From: Oxalobacter sp.
GTDB lineage: Bacteria; Pseudomonadota; Gammaproteobacteria; Burkholderiales; Burkholderiaceae_D
Reading direction: 5' to 3'
Length of the DNA: 64,000 bases
Assembly: GCA_003605115.1 (NCBI GenBank)
Contig: QZKY01000005.1
Location: 92,648 to 156,647, forward strand
Part shown: positions 1 to 10,125 of the stretch, in pieces
Numbering within the stretch: the first letter of the stretch is position 1
How the letters are laid out: the number at the start of each line of letters is the position of its first letter
The notes under the pieces: generated by a model
Told to the model about the DNA's origin: nothing
The model's input: only the letters and a program-made list of their open reading frames with translations
Databases searched by the model: none
Program-made: the position numbers and the translations under genes

Positions 1-1195
1 AGGGCGTGCGCACCACGACTTCGCCAATAGCTTTGCCATCGTGCGGCAAGGGGCGCATCGATTCATCGACAATGCGCATCTCGACCAGCGGGATGGATAA
101 TCCGGCTTTAGCGCGTAACGCTCCCTGTTCTTCTGGTGAGGCCGCCATCAGTTCAGGCGTGAGTTGCGCAATGGTGAGGATGGGGCAGGTTTCTGACAAG
201 CCATAGCCAGCGTAAACATCAATTCCGCGCTTGCGAGCTGCGATGGCCATCGCCACCGGCAAGGCTGATCCGCCGATGACAAGCTTCCATCCTGTCAGAT
301 CGATTTTTTGCGAGTGCGGATGATTCAAGAGCATGTGCAGAATCGTCGGTACGCAATGCGAGAAAGAGATTTTTTCGTTTTGAATGAGATGCAGCAAGCG
401 ATCCGGGTGGTAGGCACCGGGATAAACCTGCTTGAGCCCCAGCATGGTGGCGACGTAAGGAATGCCCCAGGCGTGAACATGAAACATCGGCGTGAGCGGC
501 ATGTAAACGTCGCCGCGTCGCAGCTGGCCTTGCAGTGGTGTTGTGCCCAGTGCGGTTGCCGTGCTCAGGGTGTGCAAGACAATTTGACGATGCGTGAAGT
601 ACACCCCTTTCGGATTGCCTGTTGTGCCAGTGGTGTAAAACGTGGTCGCACAGGTGTTCTCGTCAAAATCAGGAAAGCCGAAATTGGCTGATGCCGACGC
701 CAGCATGGATTCGTATTCAGTGGCGAAGTGAACCGATGTGTTCTGCGGTTGTGGACGATCCGTCATGAGCACGAAAGTGCGCACGGTTTCCAGCTTGTCG
801 GCAAACGATTCCAGCAGCGGAAGGAATTCCACATTCACCAGCAACACATCGGCTTTGGCGTGATTGAGGGTGTAGAGAATCTGTTCCGGCGAGAGTCGGA
901 TGTTTACCATCTGCATCACTGCACCCATCATGGGTACGGCGAAATAAGATTCCAGATAGCGCGTGGAATCCCAATCCATGATCGCAACAGTTTGACCGGC
1001 GTGCACGCCCAGTTTCTCCAGCCCGTTAGCGAGACGCCCAATCCGTTCGCGCAGGTCGCGATACGTGTAGCGCGAGATGTCGGCGTAAACGATTTCCTGA
1101 TGGAGCGAATGCGTCATGGGCCCTGCCAGCAATTGCTTGATCAGGAGCGGATAGTGATGTGCCGAAGACGACGAAGGGATAATGCGCGTAGCCAT
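1..1195 (-). CDS. Acyl-CoA ligase (AMP-binding), 3' part cut by window edge
   Basis: Activates a carboxylic acid, probably a medium or long chain fatty acid, to its CoA thioester through an acyl-adenylate. Reading the minus strand from the ATG at 1195 gives 398 codons without a stop, running off the left edge, so about 150 C-terminal residues are missing. Visible motifs are the adenylate-forming P-loop TTGTTGNPKG near residues 188-197, the HVHAWGIP segment after it, and the A5 motif YAGYGLSETC near 328-337. The overall pattern (short N-terminus, VNIRLSPEQI, FHVHAWG) resembles AlkK-type ligases. It starts 46 bases downstream of rfaE1 on the same strand and may be the tail of that transcript. 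The exact substrate cannot be read from sequence. Confidence 0.9.
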   Translation of the reverse strand, partial: MATRIIPSSSSAHHYPLLIKQLLAGPMTHSLHQEIVYADISRYTYRDLRERIGRLANGLEKLGVHAGQTVAIMDWDSTRYLESYFAVPMMGAVMQMVNIRLSPEQILYTLNHAKADVLLVNVEFLPLLESFADKLETVRTFVLMTDRPQPQNTSVHFATEYESMLASASANFGFPDFDENTCATTFYTTGTTGNPKGVYFTHRQIVLHTLSTATALGTTPLQGQLRRGDVYMPLTPMFHVHAWGIPYVATMLGLKQVYPGAYHPDRLLHLIQNEKISFSHCVPTILHMLLNHPHSQKIDLTGWKLVIGGSALPVAMAIAARKRGIDVYAGYGLSETCPILTIAQLTPELMAASPEEQGALRAKAGLSIPLVEMRIVDESMRPLPHDGKAIGEVVVRTP

Positions 1196-1241
1196 GTGCG
1201 TGAGTGTCTGAATTAAACGAGACGTGGTGCGCGCTGAGAGC

Positions 1242-2156
1242 TTAACTTCCAAAAAGTTCGGCACGCGAAACGGTCGCGGTGCCAAGCTTCCCGACGACGA
1301 TGCCGCCAGCGCGGTTGGACAGTGCTGCGGCTTCCTTGAGAGACAAGCCCTCACCGATCATCGCGGCGAGGGTTGCGATGACGGTATCGCCTGCGCCGGA
1401 AACGTCAAAGACTTCGCGTGCCTGCGCGGGCATGTGCGTGATGCCTTCTTCCGAATACAGCGTCATGCCTTCTTCCGAGCGGGTGAGCAAAAGCGATTGG
1501 ATGTTCAGGGAGGCGCGCAATTGTTGCGCCTTCTCGGTCAACTCAGTTTCGGTCTTCCAGTTGCCGACAATGCGGCGCAATTCTCCCTTGTTGGGGGTGA
1601 GAATGGTGGCGCCTGCGTAGCGGGTGAAATCGTCCCCCTTGGGATCGACCAGCACGATTTTGCCTGCTTCGCGCGCCGCTGCGATCATCTTGGCGACATC
1701 AAGCAAAGCGCCTTTCGCATAGTCAGACAGCACGATAACGTCGTATTGCGGCAAAAGACTGTGGTACTGCGAAAGCTTGTTTTGCAAAACCGAATCGCTT
1801 GGAGGCTCTTCAAAATCCACACGCAACAACTGTTGCTGACGAGCGACGACGCGGAGTTTGATGATGGTGGAAATGGCGGTATCGCGCTTGAGATAATCAC
1901 CGATGCCTGATTGCTTGAGCAAAGCGGAGACGGTGTCCCCCGCTTCATCTTGCCCGACAATGCCGAGCAAATCGGTTGTTGCACCGAGGGCTGATGTGTT
2001 GCGCGCAACATTGGCTGCGCCGCCCAAACGTTCTTCGCGCTTTTCCACGAGCACTACGGGAACAGGGGCTTCCGGAGAGATACGGGAAACATCGCCGAAC
2101 CAGTAACGATCCAGCATCACGTCTCCCACGACAAGTATGCGAATATTTTTTTTCAT
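1242..2156 (-). CDS. rfaE1: D-glycero-beta-D-manno-heptose-7-phosphate kinase
   Basis: PfkB-family sugar kinase that phosphorylates heptose 7-phosphate at C1 in the cytosolic ADP-heptose pathway for the LPS inner core. The 304 residues cover only the kinase half; the nucleotidyltransferase half found in fused HldE of enterics is absent, as is usual in betaproteobacteria. The N-terminal RILVVGDVMLDRYW, the PfkB-type GGAANVARN and the catalytic DVSGAGDT near residues 251-258 are all present. It lies 10 bases after lapB, so it is probably co-transcribed with lapA-lapB. This places LPS core sugar supply beside the LapB regulator of LPS synthesis. Confidence 0.95.
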   Translation of the reverse strand: MKKNIRILVVGDVMLDRYWFGDVSRISPEAPVPVVLVEKREERLGGAANVARNTSALGATTDLLGIVGQDEAGDTVSALLKQSGIGDYLKRDTAISTIIKLRVVARQQQLLRVDFEEPPSDSVLQNKLSQYHSLLPQYDVIVLSDYAKGALLDVAKMIAAAREAGKIVLVDPKGDDFTRYAGATILTPNKGELRRIVGNWKTETELTEKAQQLRASLNIQSLLLTRSEEGMTLYSEEGITHMPAQAREVFDVSGAGDTVIATLAAMIGEGLSLKEAAALSNRAGGIVVGKLGTATVSRAELFGS

Positions 2157-2166
2157 AAAACAGGGC

Positions 2167-3342
2167 TTACTGAATCAGGGTTAATTCTTCGGTGCGGCGC
2201 GGCGGGTACGTTTCCCACTGATTGCAGCCCGGACATTGCCAGTAAAATTGACGCGCCTTGAACCCGCAATGGCTGCATTGATAGCGCGCGAGTTTGACGG
2301 CATAGCCGTGCACCAAATCCTGTACCAGCGACAGTTCCGAACGGGTTTCCGTTGGCGAGAGCAGCATGCGCGCTTCAATCAGTTTGTCCAGACCCAGCAG
2401 GGTCGGTGTACGGCGCAACTCCGCCAAAATCAACTGATATGCCGGGTCAATGCCTTCGCGTTCGATGGTGGCTTTGAATACGACATCCAGCAGATCGATC
2501 GAGGGGGCTTCATTCAGGTAAGCCTTGAGCAGGTTGAGCCCTTCCTGCGGACGACCAATGGTTTGGTAGGCATCCATCAGGCGTTGCGCGACGAGCGCAA
2601 CATGCGGTGTACTTTGTTTTTCCACACGTCGCCAGGCGGTGATGGCCGCTTCTGCGTCGCCTTGCGCAAGCAGGGCATCCCCGGTGAGAATGGTGGCGCG
2701 AACACTCATGCCATCCGATACCAATGCTTTTTCGAGCAGCGTACGCGCTACGGCATGATTGTTTTTGAGCAGTTCATCCTGCGCCAGTTCACAGTAAAAC
2801 TGGGCGATTTCCTTGTGCAGTCGGGCAGCGCCGGAGTGTTGCAGGGCTTCGGCGGCATCGATGGCGCGCTGCCATTCCTTGACGCGCTGATAGATTTCCA
2901 GCAAGGCGCGCCGCGCGCGCGAACCATATTGCGTATCGATCAGTCGGTTGAAGGTTTCTTCGGCGCGGTCAAACAGACCTGCCATCAAGTAGTCTTGCCC
3001 CAGTTCGAACAAGGCTTGCTCCTGCTGTTCGCGCGGCAGATCGGGGCGTGACAAAAGATTTTGATGCACGCGGATTGCGCGTTCGATTTCGCCGCGTCGG
3101 CAAAACAGGCTGCCCAGTGCAAAATGCAATTCGGCGGTTTCCGGGTCAAGCTTGACGATTTCGATAAAGGAATCGATGGCTTTGTCCGGCTGCTCGTTCA
3201 ACAGAAAATTCAAGCCCTTGTAGTAGCTGTGGGGCAGTGTGCGTGATTCCGAAAGCAATTGCTTGATGTCGATACGTGCGGCGATCCAGCCCAATCCAAA
3301 AAAGAGCGGGATGATGAAGAGCCACCAAATTTCAAAGTCCAT
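2167..3342 (-). CDS. lapB: LPS assembly protein LapB (TPR, rubredoxin-like metal site)
   Basis: Inner-membrane adaptor that in E. coli works with FtsH to set LpxC levels and so balance LPS against phospholipid. An N-terminal membrane anchor (about residues 4-20, WWLFIIPLFFGLGW) is followed by several tetratricopeptide repeats (for example AELHFALGSLFCRRGEIERA). The C-terminal rubredoxin-like knuckle has Cys 356, 359, 370 and 373 (CSHCG and CPGC). The 391 residues match the family length of about 390. It follows lapA by 51 bases and precedes rfaE1 by 10, the usual lapA-lapB pair. No strong Shine-Dalgarno is visible before this ATG. Confidence 0.95.
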   Translation of the reverse strand: MDFEIWWLFIIPLFFGLGWIAARIDIKQLLSESRTLPHSYYKGLNFLLNEQPDKAIDSFIEIVKLDPETAELHFALGSLFCRRGEIERAIRVHQNLLSRPDLPREQQEQALFELGQDYLMAGLFDRAEETFNRLIDTQYGSRARRALLEIYQRVKEWQRAIDAAEALQHSGAARLHKEIAQFYCELAQDELLKNNHAVARTLLEKALVSDGMSVRATILTGDALLAQGDAEAAITAWRRVEKQSTPHVALVAQRLMDAYQTIGRPQEGLNLLKAYLNEAPSIDLLDVVFKATIEREGIDPAYQLILAELRRTPTLLGLDKLIEARMLLSPTETRSELSLVQDLVHGYAVKLARYQCSHCGFKARQFYWQCPGCNQWETYPPRRTEELTLIQ

Positions 3343-3393
3343 CGTGCGGGTTTACCGAATAAAAGGGAAACAAAAGCGGGATCGTCGCATGGG

Positions 3394-3708
3394 TTAGTTG
3401 CCGATCACCACGTCGGGTTGTGGACCGTGAGTCAATCTCGCCTGGAGTGCATCACGATCTTCCTGCAAAGCTTCCAGTTCCTTGCGGCGTTTGGTGAGTT
3501 CGCGGCGTTTGCGAATAATGGTCGGGGTGACGGCCAGAACGCCGAGAAAAGCGCCCATGAGGAAAAAAGCCAGCAGCAACAAGGCCAGTGGCATGCGCCA
3601 TTCATTACCGAAGAAAAGTCGCAGGGTGACTTCATGCGCATTTTTCAGCGCAAAGCCGAAGAAGAGAAGGAACAAAAAAATCGCAAATACTCTGGTCACA
3701 AGCTTCAT
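3394..3708 (-). CDS. lapA: LapA family inner-membrane protein
   Basis: Small membrane protein (DUF1049) that partners LapB in LPS assembly control. Two hydrophobic segments are visible, VFAIFLFLLFFGFALK and LALLLLAFFLMGAFLGVLAV, followed by a charged C-terminal coiled coil (RKRRELTKRRKELEALQEDRD). The frame is open further upstream, but I start at the ATG at 3708, giving 104 residues. The extra 25 residues would be encoded by the ihfB terminator hairpin at 3753-3780, and a GGAAG ribosome binding site lies about 8 bases before 3708. The length agrees with the family (about 100). Confidence 0.92.
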   Translation of the reverse strand: MKLVTRVFAIFLFLLFFGFALKNAHEVTLRLFFGNEWRMPLALLLLAFFLMGAFLGVLAVTPTIIRKRRELTKRRKELEALQEDRDALQARLTHGPQPDVVIGN

Positions 3709-3752
3709 GGCTGGCTTCCGGGTTTGGTCTGGATTGACGAGCATTGTACGCG

Positions 3753-3780
3753 AAAAAAAAGGCACCCGAAGGTGCCTTTT
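3753..3780 (-). terminator. Intrinsic terminator after ihfB
   Basis: A GGCACC stem with a CGAA loop and a GGTGCC partner (3761-3776) is extended by flanking A/T pairs. Read on the minus strand it ends in a run of eight T. It sits 22 bases after the ihfB stop, separating rpsA-ihfB from lapA-lapB. The A/T tracts on both sides would also allow weak action on the other strand. Confidence 0.85.
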
Positions 3781-3801
3781 CATGTTGTGGCTTATCCCTT
3801 A

Positions 3802-4101
3802 TCAAGCTGTGCCTGACTTGGCTGCCGCGTCAACGCCTTCGCGCAATTCCTTGCCGGGTTTGAAGTGAGGGACACGTTTTTCGTGCACCATCACTTTATC
3901 ACCCGACTTGGGGTTGCGGCCAATGCGTGGTGGACGGACATTCAGCGCGAAGCTGCCAAATCCCCGAATTTCGATGCGCTGGCCTTGGGACAGTGCATCG
4001 GCCATCGCTTCGAGGATGGTTTTGACAGCAAACTCGGCGTCTTTGGCGACGAGTTGCGAGTAATTCTCCGCCAGACGGGCAATCAGTTCCGACTTGGTCA
4101 T
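3802..4101 (-). CDS. ihfB: Integration host factor subunit beta
   Basis: Half of the IHF heterodimer, which binds the DNA minor groove and bends it sharply in transcription, recombination and replication. The protein has 99 residues and carries the HU/IHF signature around [20 protein letters not shown], with the intercalating proline in the RNP of the beta arm. It begins 20 bases after rpsA. The rpsA-ihfB pairing is conserved from E. coli to Burkholderiales. A terminator follows it. Confidence 0.97.
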   Translation of the reverse strand: MTKSELIARLAENYSQLVAKDAEFAVKTILEAMADALSQGQRIEIRGFGSFALNVRPPRIGRNPKSGDKVMVHEKRVPHFKPGKELREGVDAAAKSGTA

Positions 4102-4121
4102 GGGGTATCCGCGTACTTTTA

Positions 4122-5843
4122 TCAGCTCTTGTTATCGAATTTGGCTTTCAGCAGGGCGCCCAGACTGGTCATGCCCGAAGCGGCCGCGCCAGCTTCGGCG
4201 GACATCTTTTGCATGGCTTCCTGGGTTTCTGCCTGATCCTTGGCCTTGATCGACAACTGGATGCCGCGCGACTTGCGGTCGATGTTGATGATCATCACTT
4301 CAACCTTGTCGCCCGCCTTGAAGTGGCCGGTAGCATCTTCCACGCGGTCACGAGAAATTTCGGATGCGCGCAGATAGCCTTCCACTTCCTCGGACAATTG
4401 AACAACAGCGCCCTTGGCTTCAACAGACTTGACAGTGCCGGTGAGCATCGCGCCCTTGTCATTCATGGCGACAAAGTTGTTGAACGGATCGCCTTCGAGT
4501 TGCTTGATGCCCAAAGAAACGCGTTCGCGTTCGACATCGATGGCCAGCACCACGGCTTCGAGATCGTCACCCTTCTTGAAGTTGCGCACGGCTTCTTCGC
4601 CGGTCTCAGTCCAGGAGAGGTCGGACAAATGTACCAGACCGTCGATGTTGCCCGGCAAGCCAATGAACACGCCGAAGTCGGTGATCGATTTGATCGCGCC
4701 CTTGACCTTGTCGCCTTTCTTGTGGGTTTGCGCAAACTCGTCCCATGGATTCGGTTTGCATTGCTTCATGCCCAGGCTAATGCGGCGGCGTTCCTCGTCG
4801 ATTTCCAGCACCATGACTTCGACTTCTTCACCCAGCTTGACAGCCTTGTTCGGCGCGATGTTCTTGTTGGTCCAATCCATTTCGGAAACGTGTACCAGAC
4901 CTTCGATGCCTTGTTCAACTTCCACGAAGGCGCCGTAGTCGGTCAGGTTGGTGACTTTGCCGAACAGGCGGGTGCCTTGCGGATAGCGGCGTGCCAGACC
5001 TGCCCACGGATCGTCGCCGAGTTGCTTGACGCCGAGCGAAACGCGGTTCTTCTCTTGATCGTACTTGAGCACTTTGGCGGTGACTTCTTGACCGACAGTG
5101 AGCACTTCCGACGGATGACGCACGCGACGCCATGCCAGATCGGTGATGTGGAGCAAGCCGTCAATGCCGCCCAGATCAATGAACGCACCGTAATCGGTGA
5201 TGTTCTTGACCACGCCGGTGACAACGGTGCCTTCTTTGAGGGTTTCCATCAGTTTGGCGCGTTCTTCGCCCATCGATGCTTCGACAACGGCACGACGCGA
5301 CAAGACCACGTTGTTGCGCTTGCGATCCAGCTTGATAACCTTGAATTCCAGCGTCTTGCCTTCGTACGGCGAGGTGTCCTTGACGGGGCGGGTATCAACC
5401 AGCGAACCCGGCAAGAAAGCGCGAATGCCATTGGTCAGAACGGTCAGACCACCCTTGACCTTGCCATTGACGGTGCCGGTAACCAGTTCGCCGGATTCCA
5501 TGGCTTTTTCGAGCGCGAGCCAGGAAGCGAGGCGCTTGGCTTTGTCGCGCGAGAGGATGGTGTCGCCGAAACCGTTTTCCAGGGATTCGATGGCGACAGA
5601 AACGTAGTCGCCTACCTTGACTTCGAGTTCGCCGACATCATTCTTGAATTCTTCCAGCGGGATGAATGATTCGGATTTGAGGCCTGCATTGACCACGACG
5701 AAATTGTGATCGATGCGGACGACTTCGGCAGAAATGACTTCGCCGGAACGCATGTCCTGGCGTGCCAAGGACTCTTCAAATAAAGCGGCAAAGCTTTCCA
5801 TGCCGGTAGTTTGTGCTGCGGATTGTGTTGCGGAAATAGACAT
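4122..5843 (-). CDS. rpsA: 30S ribosomal protein S1
   Basis: mRNA-binding ribosomal protein needed to start translation of most messages, acting on the 30S platform. The 573 residues hold six S1 (OB-fold) repeats, recognisable by recurring phrases such as [22 protein letters not shown] and [20 protein letters not shown]; length and repeat number match the family. No Shine-Dalgarno is visible before the ATG (the preceding bases read CTGTATATAACCT). This resembles the SD-poor leader of enteric rpsA, through which S1 regulates its own synthesis; whether that holds here is inference. It lies between cmk and ihfB. Confidence 0.98.
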   Translation of the reverse strand: MSISATQSAAQTTGMESFAALFEESLARQDMRSGEVISAEVVRIDHNFVVVNAGLKSESFIPLEEFKNDVGELEVKVGDYVSVAIESLENGFGDTILSRDKAKRLASWLALEKAMESGELVTGTVNGKVKGGLTVLTNGIRAFLPGSLVDTRPVKDTSPYEGKTLEFKVIKLDRKRNNVVLSRRAVVEASMGEERAKLMETLKEGTVVTGVVKNITDYGAFIDLGGIDGLLHITDLAWRRVRHPSEVLTVGQEVTAKVLKYDQEKNRVSLGVKQLGDDPWAGLARRYPQGTRLFGKVTNLTDYGAFVEVEQGIEGLVHVSEMDWTNKNIAPNKAVKLGEEVEVMVLEIDEERRRISLGMKQCKPNPWDEFAQTHKKGDKVKGAIKSITDFGVFIGLPGNIDGLVHLSDLSWTETGEEAVRNFKKGDDLEAVVLAIDVERERVSLGIKQLEGDPFNNFVAMNDKGAMLTGTVKSVEAKGAVVQLSEEVEGYLRASEISRDRVEDATGHFKAGDKVEVMIINIDRKSRGIQLSIKAKDQAETQEAMQKMSAEAGAAASGMTSLGALLKAKFDNKS

Positions 5844-5944
5844 AGGTTATATACAGGTTAGCCAGCAAGCTGCGAAATGCGACTTGTACTGGGTTAAGTT
5901 GATGAACGCCCGACAAACATTGCATTTGTCTGGACACCAAAAAA

Positions 5945-6649
5945 CTACTTGTGATACTGCGCGCGATACTGCTGCAACACCAGCGCCACAGCCTCATCAG
6001 CCGTGATGTTCGATGTGTCCAGCAAGAATGCGCCCTCGGCGGGTTTAAGGGGAGAGGCGGCGCGCTGTTCATCACGTGCGTCGCGATCTGCCAAATCTCT
6101 GCGAAGGACGTCGATATTAGCAGAAATTCCTTTTTCCATCAATTGCTTATAACGGCGGTCTGCGCGGGCGTCTACGCTGGCCGTGAGGAAAATTTTGACA
6201 GCGGCATCGGGAAAAATGACGGTGCCCATGTCGCGGCCATCGGCAACCAATCCCGGGGGCTGCTGAAAACGTAACTGTCTGTCAACGAGGGCTTTGCGGA
6301 CAGCAGGCAAAGCAGCTACATGTGATGACGCATTGCCAACTTCCTCGGTGCGAATGAGATTCGTGACATCTTCGTTGGAGAGGAATACCCGCATGTTGCT
6401 GAAACGGCACGGCAAGTTGGCTGCCAGAGCCGCGACGCCGACTTCATCTTCCAGCGGGATATGATTTTGCATGGCCGCCAAGGCCACCAGTCGGTAGAGT
6501 GCGCCGGAATCCAGCAGATGAAAACCGAGGGTTTTCGCCACGCGCTGGGCGACCGTGCCCTTGCCGGAGGCGGTGGGGCCATCGATGGTGATGACGGGAA
6601 TATCCAGTGGGGCGCCGTAATTGATGCAACTTTGGAAAGCAAAAGACAT
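5945..6649 (-). CDS. cmk: Cytidylate kinase
   Basis: Phosphorylates CMP and dCMP to the diphosphates in pyrimidine salvage and supply. The P-loop GPTASGKG is at residues 24-31; [15 protein letters not shown] and the [15 protein letters not shown] motif follow. At 234 residues it is slightly longer than the usual 220-227 because of about 15 extra N-terminal residues before IPVITIDG. No closer ATG exists, so either the extension is real or a rare start is used. It sits between aroA (17-base gap) and rpsA (101-base gap), the standard proteobacterial order. Confidence 0.96.
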   Translation of the reverse strand: MSFAFQSCINYGAPLDIPVITIDGPTASGKGTVAQRVAKTLGFHLLDSGALYRLVALAAMQNHIPLEDEVGVAALAANLPCRFSNMRVFLSNEDVTNLIRTEEVGNASSHVAALPAVRKALVDRQLRFQQPPGLVADGRDMGTVIFPDAAVKIFLTASVDARADRRYKQLMEKGISANIDVLRRDLADRDARDEQRAASPLKPAEGAFLLDTSNITADEAVALVLQQYRAQYHK

Positions 6650-6666
6650 GATGGGTTGTTCTAGGG

Positions 6667-7992
6667 TTATTTCGCTGAGTTGCGAAGAATTTGCGCAAAG
6701 ACATCAAAGTATTCGGGAAAGGTCTTGGCCACGCAGGCCGGGTCGTTGATGCGCACGGCTGCGCCGGGGCGCAACTTGCCATCGAGCGAGGCCAGCGAAA
6801 AGCACATCGCCATGCGATGATCGTCGTAAGTGTCGATGGTCGCCGGCAGAATGCGGGCGGGCGGCGTCACCCGCAACCAGTCCGGGCCTTCTTCGACTGT
6901 CGCGCCGAGCTTGCGGAGTTCAGTGGCCATCGCCGCGATGCGATCCGTTTCCTTGACGCGCCAGCTCCCGATGTTGCGCAAGGTGCTGATGCCATCGGCA
7001 TAGAGTGCAACGATGGCAATCGTCATCGCGGCATCCGGGATGTGATTGAAATCGGCATCGATGGCCTTGAGTGGCGCATCAGAGCGTGCTTCGATCCAGT
7101 TGTCGCCCATGGTGATCGTTGCGCCCATTTGCGCAAGCGCTTCGACAAAACGCACGTCACCCTGAATGCTGGTTGCGCCCACGCCTTCCACGCGCACGGG
7201 TCCGCCCGTAATCGCGCCGGCGGCGAGGAAGTACGAGGCGGAAGAGGCATCCCCTTCCACGTGCAGCGTGTCAGGACTCACATAGAACGCCCCTTTATTG
7301 ATCGTGAACGCTTTCCAGTCGTCGCGCTGCACGGTGACGCCAAAGCGTGCCATCATGTTCAGCGTGATTTCGATGTAAGGTTTGGAAATGAGATCGCCAA
7401 TCACTTCGATGCGCACGTCTTTCTTATGCGCGAGCAGGGGCGACGCCATCAAAAGTGCAGTGAGAAACTGGCTGGAGACATCGCCACGCACCTTGATGTT
7501 GTCCGAGCGGATACTGCCCTTGCGGATGCGCAGCGGCGGATAGCCTTTGTTTCCCGTGTATTCGATATTCGCGCCCACTTCATTCATCGCATCGACCAGA
7601 TCGCCGATCGGTCGCTCGTGCATCCGCGGCACACCGCGCATCGTGTAATCGCCATCCATGGCAGCGAGTGCGGCAGTGAGCGGGCGAATCGCGGTGCCCG
7701 CATTGCCCATGAAGAGATCCGCTTGCTTGACCGGGAAAAAGCCGTTCACGCCTTCGACCACAAAATTTTGCGTGCCGGGCGTTTGCGTCCACTTCACGCC
7801 CAATCGCTGGAGCGAATCGAGCATCACGTCGGTGTCATCGGACGCCAGGAGTTCCATGATGCGCGTCGTGCCTTTCGCCAATGCGGCGAGCAAGAGTGTG
7901 CGGTTGGAGATGCTTTTGGAACCGGGCAATTTCACGCTGCCTTCGGCGTGATGCACCGGGGTTAAATCAATGTGTTCAGGATGCTGGGACAT
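6667..7992 (-). CDS. aroA: 3-phosphoshikimate 1-carboxyvinyltransferase (EPSP synthase)
   Basis: Sixth step of the shikimate pathway: transfers the enolpyruvyl group of PEP to shikimate 3-phosphate. Hallmarks are [17 protein letters not shown] near the N-terminus, [14 protein letters not shown] around residue 96 and the [18 protein letters not shown] region. In the GNAGTAIRP loop Gly and Thr follow the glyphosate-sensitive class I pattern. Length 441 is typical. The start overlaps the tyrA stop as ATGA, so the two are translationally coupled in an aromatic amino acid operon. Confidence 0.97.
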   Translation of the reverse strand: MSQHPEHIDLTPVHHAEGSVKLPGSKSISNRTLLLAALAKGTTRIMELLASDDTDVMLDSLQRLGVKWTQTPGTQNFVVEGVNGFFPVKQADLFMGNAGTAIRPLTAALAAMDGDYTMRGVPRMHERPIGDLVDAMNEVGANIEYTGNKGYPPLRIRKGSIRSDNIKVRGDVSSQFLTALLMASPLLAHKKDVRIEVIGDLISKPYIEITLNMMARFGVTVQRDDWKAFTINKGAFYVSPDTLHVEGDASSASYFLAAGAITGGPVRVEGVGATSIQGDVRFVEALAQMGATITMGDNWIEARSDAPLKAIDADFNHIPDAAMTIAIVALYADGISTLRNIGSWRVKETDRIAAMATELRKLGATVEEGPDWLRVTPPARILPATIDTYDDHRMAMCFSLASLDGKLRPGAAVRINDPACVAKTFPEYFDVFAQILRNSAK

Positions 7993-8891
7993 CAGTCGCC
8001 CCCTTCTTTCTGTTGTTTCTCTGCGGCTTCAATCGCATTGATCCAGTTCTGGCGCGCACGTTGTGCGTTCGCATAAATGGCGTGAATGGCGTCGCCATCC
8101 GCCTGCGCGACCATGTCGCGAATGCGATGCAATTGCTCCAGATAGGAGTCAAGCATACTGATGAGCATGCTCCGATTTGCCAGGGTAATATCGCGCCACA
8201 TTTCCGGTGACGATCCGGCAATCCGCGTAAAGTCGCGGAAGCCGCTCGCCGCGTACTGAAACAGGATGTCCGCTTTCGGCTTCTTGACGATATTGTCCAC
8301 CAGCGCATACGCGAGCAGGTGGGGCAGGTGACTGACTGATGCAAACACACAATCGTGATCTTCCGCCGTCAGCGTATGAATGATTGCGCCGCAGGCTTCC
8401 CATGCGCCAGCCACGCGCGCAATATCGTCAGCGCGATTTTCCGGCAGGGGTGTGAGCACTGTTTTCTTGCCGGTGAACAGATCGTCGATTGCCGCGTCCG
8501 GGCCATTGTTTTCGCGACCCGCAATCGGGTGACCGGGAATGAATTGCGCGATCTTCTCGCCGAGCGCGACGCGCGCAGCGGCAACCACGTCGGACTTGGT
8601 GCTGCCTGCGTCGGTGACAATCGTGCCGGGTTGCAGATGGGGATAAATCGAAGAAAGGATGAGGCTTGTTTGCGCGACTGGCGCGGCGATCATGACCAGT
8701 TCAGCGTCGCGGACGGCATCGGCAATGGAGGACGCGGCCTCGTCGATCAGCCCCAACGCTTTGGCGCGCGTTAGCGATTCGGGAGAGCGATCCAAGCCGA
8801 CGATATGCCTGACCTTTCCCGCTTTCTTGAGCGAGAGGGCAAACGATCCACCGATGAGGCCAACACCGAAGATAGCGATTTTGTTGAACAC
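7992..8891 (-). CDS. tyrA: Prephenate dehydrogenase
   Basis: Converts prephenate to 4-hydroxyphenylpyruvate with NAD(P)+ for tyrosine synthesis. The Rossmann motif [17 protein letters not shown] lies at residues 10-26, and [10 protein letters not shown] and [14 protein letters not shown] carry substrate-site residues. It is the single-domain form (299 residues) without a fused chorismate mutase, which is supplied by pheA upstream. It ends in an ATGA overlap with aroA. A family 1 palindrome (8916-8979) separates it from hisC. Confidence 0.95.
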   Translation of the reverse strand: MFNKIAIFGVGLIGGSFALSLKKAGKVRHIVGLDRSPESLTRAKALGLIDEAASSIADAVRDAELVMIAAPVAQTSLILSSIYPHLQPGTIVTDAGSTKSDVVAAARVALGEKIAQFIPGHPIAGRENNGPDAAIDDLFTGKKTVLTPLPENRADDIARVAGAWEACGAIIHTLTAEDHDCVFASVSHLPHLLAYALVDNIVKKPKADILFQYAASGFRDFTRIAGSSPEMWRDITLANRSMLISMLDSYLEQLHRIRDMVAQADGDAIHAIYANAQRARQNWINAIEAAEKQQKEGGD

Positions 8892-8915
8892 GGCAACACC
8901 CCAAAATTATTCATA

Positions 8916-8979
8916 GGAAAACCGGGGTCGGCAGTCGAATTTTGCGCAGCAAAACTTCGACTCTGACCCCGAATTTTCC
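8916..8979. repeat. Family 1 palindromic repeat, copy A
   Basis: Imperfect 64-bp palindrome between hisC and tyrA. The left arm begins GGAAAACCGGGGTCGGCAGT and the right arm ends CTCTGACCCCGAATTTTCC, with a short GCGCAGC-like turn in the middle. Reverse-complementing the right arm gives GGAAAATTCGGGGTCAGAGT. Every copy therefore pairs one GGGGTC(A/G)GCAGT arm with one GGGGTCAGAGT arm. It lies inside a probable operon, so it would be transcribed as a long hairpin between the hisC stop and the tyrA start. Confidence 0.85.
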
Positions 8980-8987
8980 GGGCTTAT

Positions 8988-10097
8988 TTACTTACTTAGC
9001 ACTTCTTTTAACGCTTGAATAAACGCTGCATTCTCATGCTGTAGCCCAATCGTCACACGCAACCACTGCGGCAAGCCGTAACCCGCCACTGGCCGCACGA
9101 TGATGCCCTTTTTTAGCAGCGCGAGATTGATGCGCGCGCCGGCACCATCGTCGTCACCCACTTTCACCAGCACAAAGTTACCGAACGACTGCACGTACTC
9201 CAGTTTCATCTCGTCAAAGGCTTGCGTCAATTGTGTGTAACCCTCGGTATTCAATTTCGCGCTTTGCTGCAGAAAAGCGGAATCGTTGAGCGCCGCAATT
9301 GCCGCCGCTTGCGCAAGTGAATTGACATTGAACGGTTGACGGATACGGTTCAGCAAATCCGTGACAGGGGGTTGTGCGAGTCCGAAGCCGACGCGCAGCC
9401 CCGCGAGTCCGTAAGCTTTCGAGAAAGTGCGCGACACCAGCAAATTCGGATATTGCCGCACCCAATCCGTTGATTCGTATTGCAATTCCGGATTCAGGTA
9501 CTCATTGTAGGCTTCATCGATCACAATCACCACATTGCGCGGTACCGCTTTCAGGAAGACTTCAATTTCCTGTGGCGCAATGAAGGTGCCGGTTGGATTG
9601 TTCGGATTGGCGATGAAGACCAGTCGTGTATCGGAGGTGATGGCTTGACGCATCGCATCCAGGTCATGACCGTATTTTTGTGCCGGCACCACAATGCTGC
9701 GTCCGCCGACAGCCTGCGTGGCCAGTGCGTACACGATAAACGAATACTGTGAAAACACGACCGACTGCCCTGGCTGCACGAAGGCGTGTGCGGCGAGTTC
9801 GAGGATGTCATTGCTGCCATTGCCCAACGTGATCCAGTCTTGCGGCACGGCGTAACGTTTCGCAATGGCTTCTTTCAATGCAAAGCCGTTGGCATCCGGG
9901 TAGCGACCGATTTCAGCGACAGCCGCCTGCATGGCTTTGCGTGCAGACTCCGGCATGCCGAGCGGATTTTCGTTCGACGCGAGTTTGACGATTTTGGCTT
10001 CGTCGAGGCCAAATTCGCGGGCGACTTCCGAGATCGGTTTCCCCGCCTGATAAGGCGCAATGGCGCGGACGTATTCCGGTGCGAATTGATTCGGCAT
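8988..10097 (-). CDS. hisC: Histidinol-phosphate / aromatic aminotransferase
   Basis: PLP-dependent class I/II aminotransferase, HisC subfamily, 369 residues. The PLP lysine is K227 in VSRTFSKAYGLAG; NPNNPTGT (164-171) and VIDEAYNEY (192-200) are cofactor-site motifs. HisC enzymes transaminate histidinol phosphate, and many also handle phenylpyruvate and 4-hydroxyphenylpyruvate. No other his genes are nearby, and it sits between pheA and tyrA. I therefore infer a main role in the last step of phenylalanine and tyrosine synthesis, with a second hisC expected in the histidine operon. Confidence 0.9.
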   Translation of the reverse strand: MPNQFAPEYVRAIAPYQAGKPISEVAREFGLDEAKIVKLASNENPLGMPESARKAMQAAVAEIGRYPDANGFALKEAIAKRYAVPQDWITLGNGSNDILELAAHAFVQPGQSVVFSQYSFIVYALATQAVGGRSIVVPAQKYGHDLDAMRQAITSDTRLVFIANPNNPTGTFIAPQEIEVFLKAVPRNVVIVIDEAYNEYLNPELQYESTDWVRQYPNLLVSRTFSKAYGLAGLRVGFGLAQPPVTDLLNRIRQPFNVNSLAQAAAIAALNDSAFLQQSAKLNTEGYTQLTQAFDEMKLEYVQSFGNFVLVKVGDDDGAGARINLALLKKGIIVRPVAGYGLPQWLRVTIGLQHENAAFIQALKEVLSK

Positions 10098-10125
10098 GAT
10101 CTTCCTCAGAGACTAAAGACAGAGA

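Noticed and set aside
3709..3783. 25-residue N-terminal extension of LapA
   Set aside because: It would be encoded by the ihfB terminator hairpin, and a better start with a binding site lies at 3708.
4209..7965. Long plus-strand frames opposite rpsA and aroA
   Set aside because: They mirror real S1 and EPSP synthase genes and have no family features of their own; no ribosome binding sites fit.
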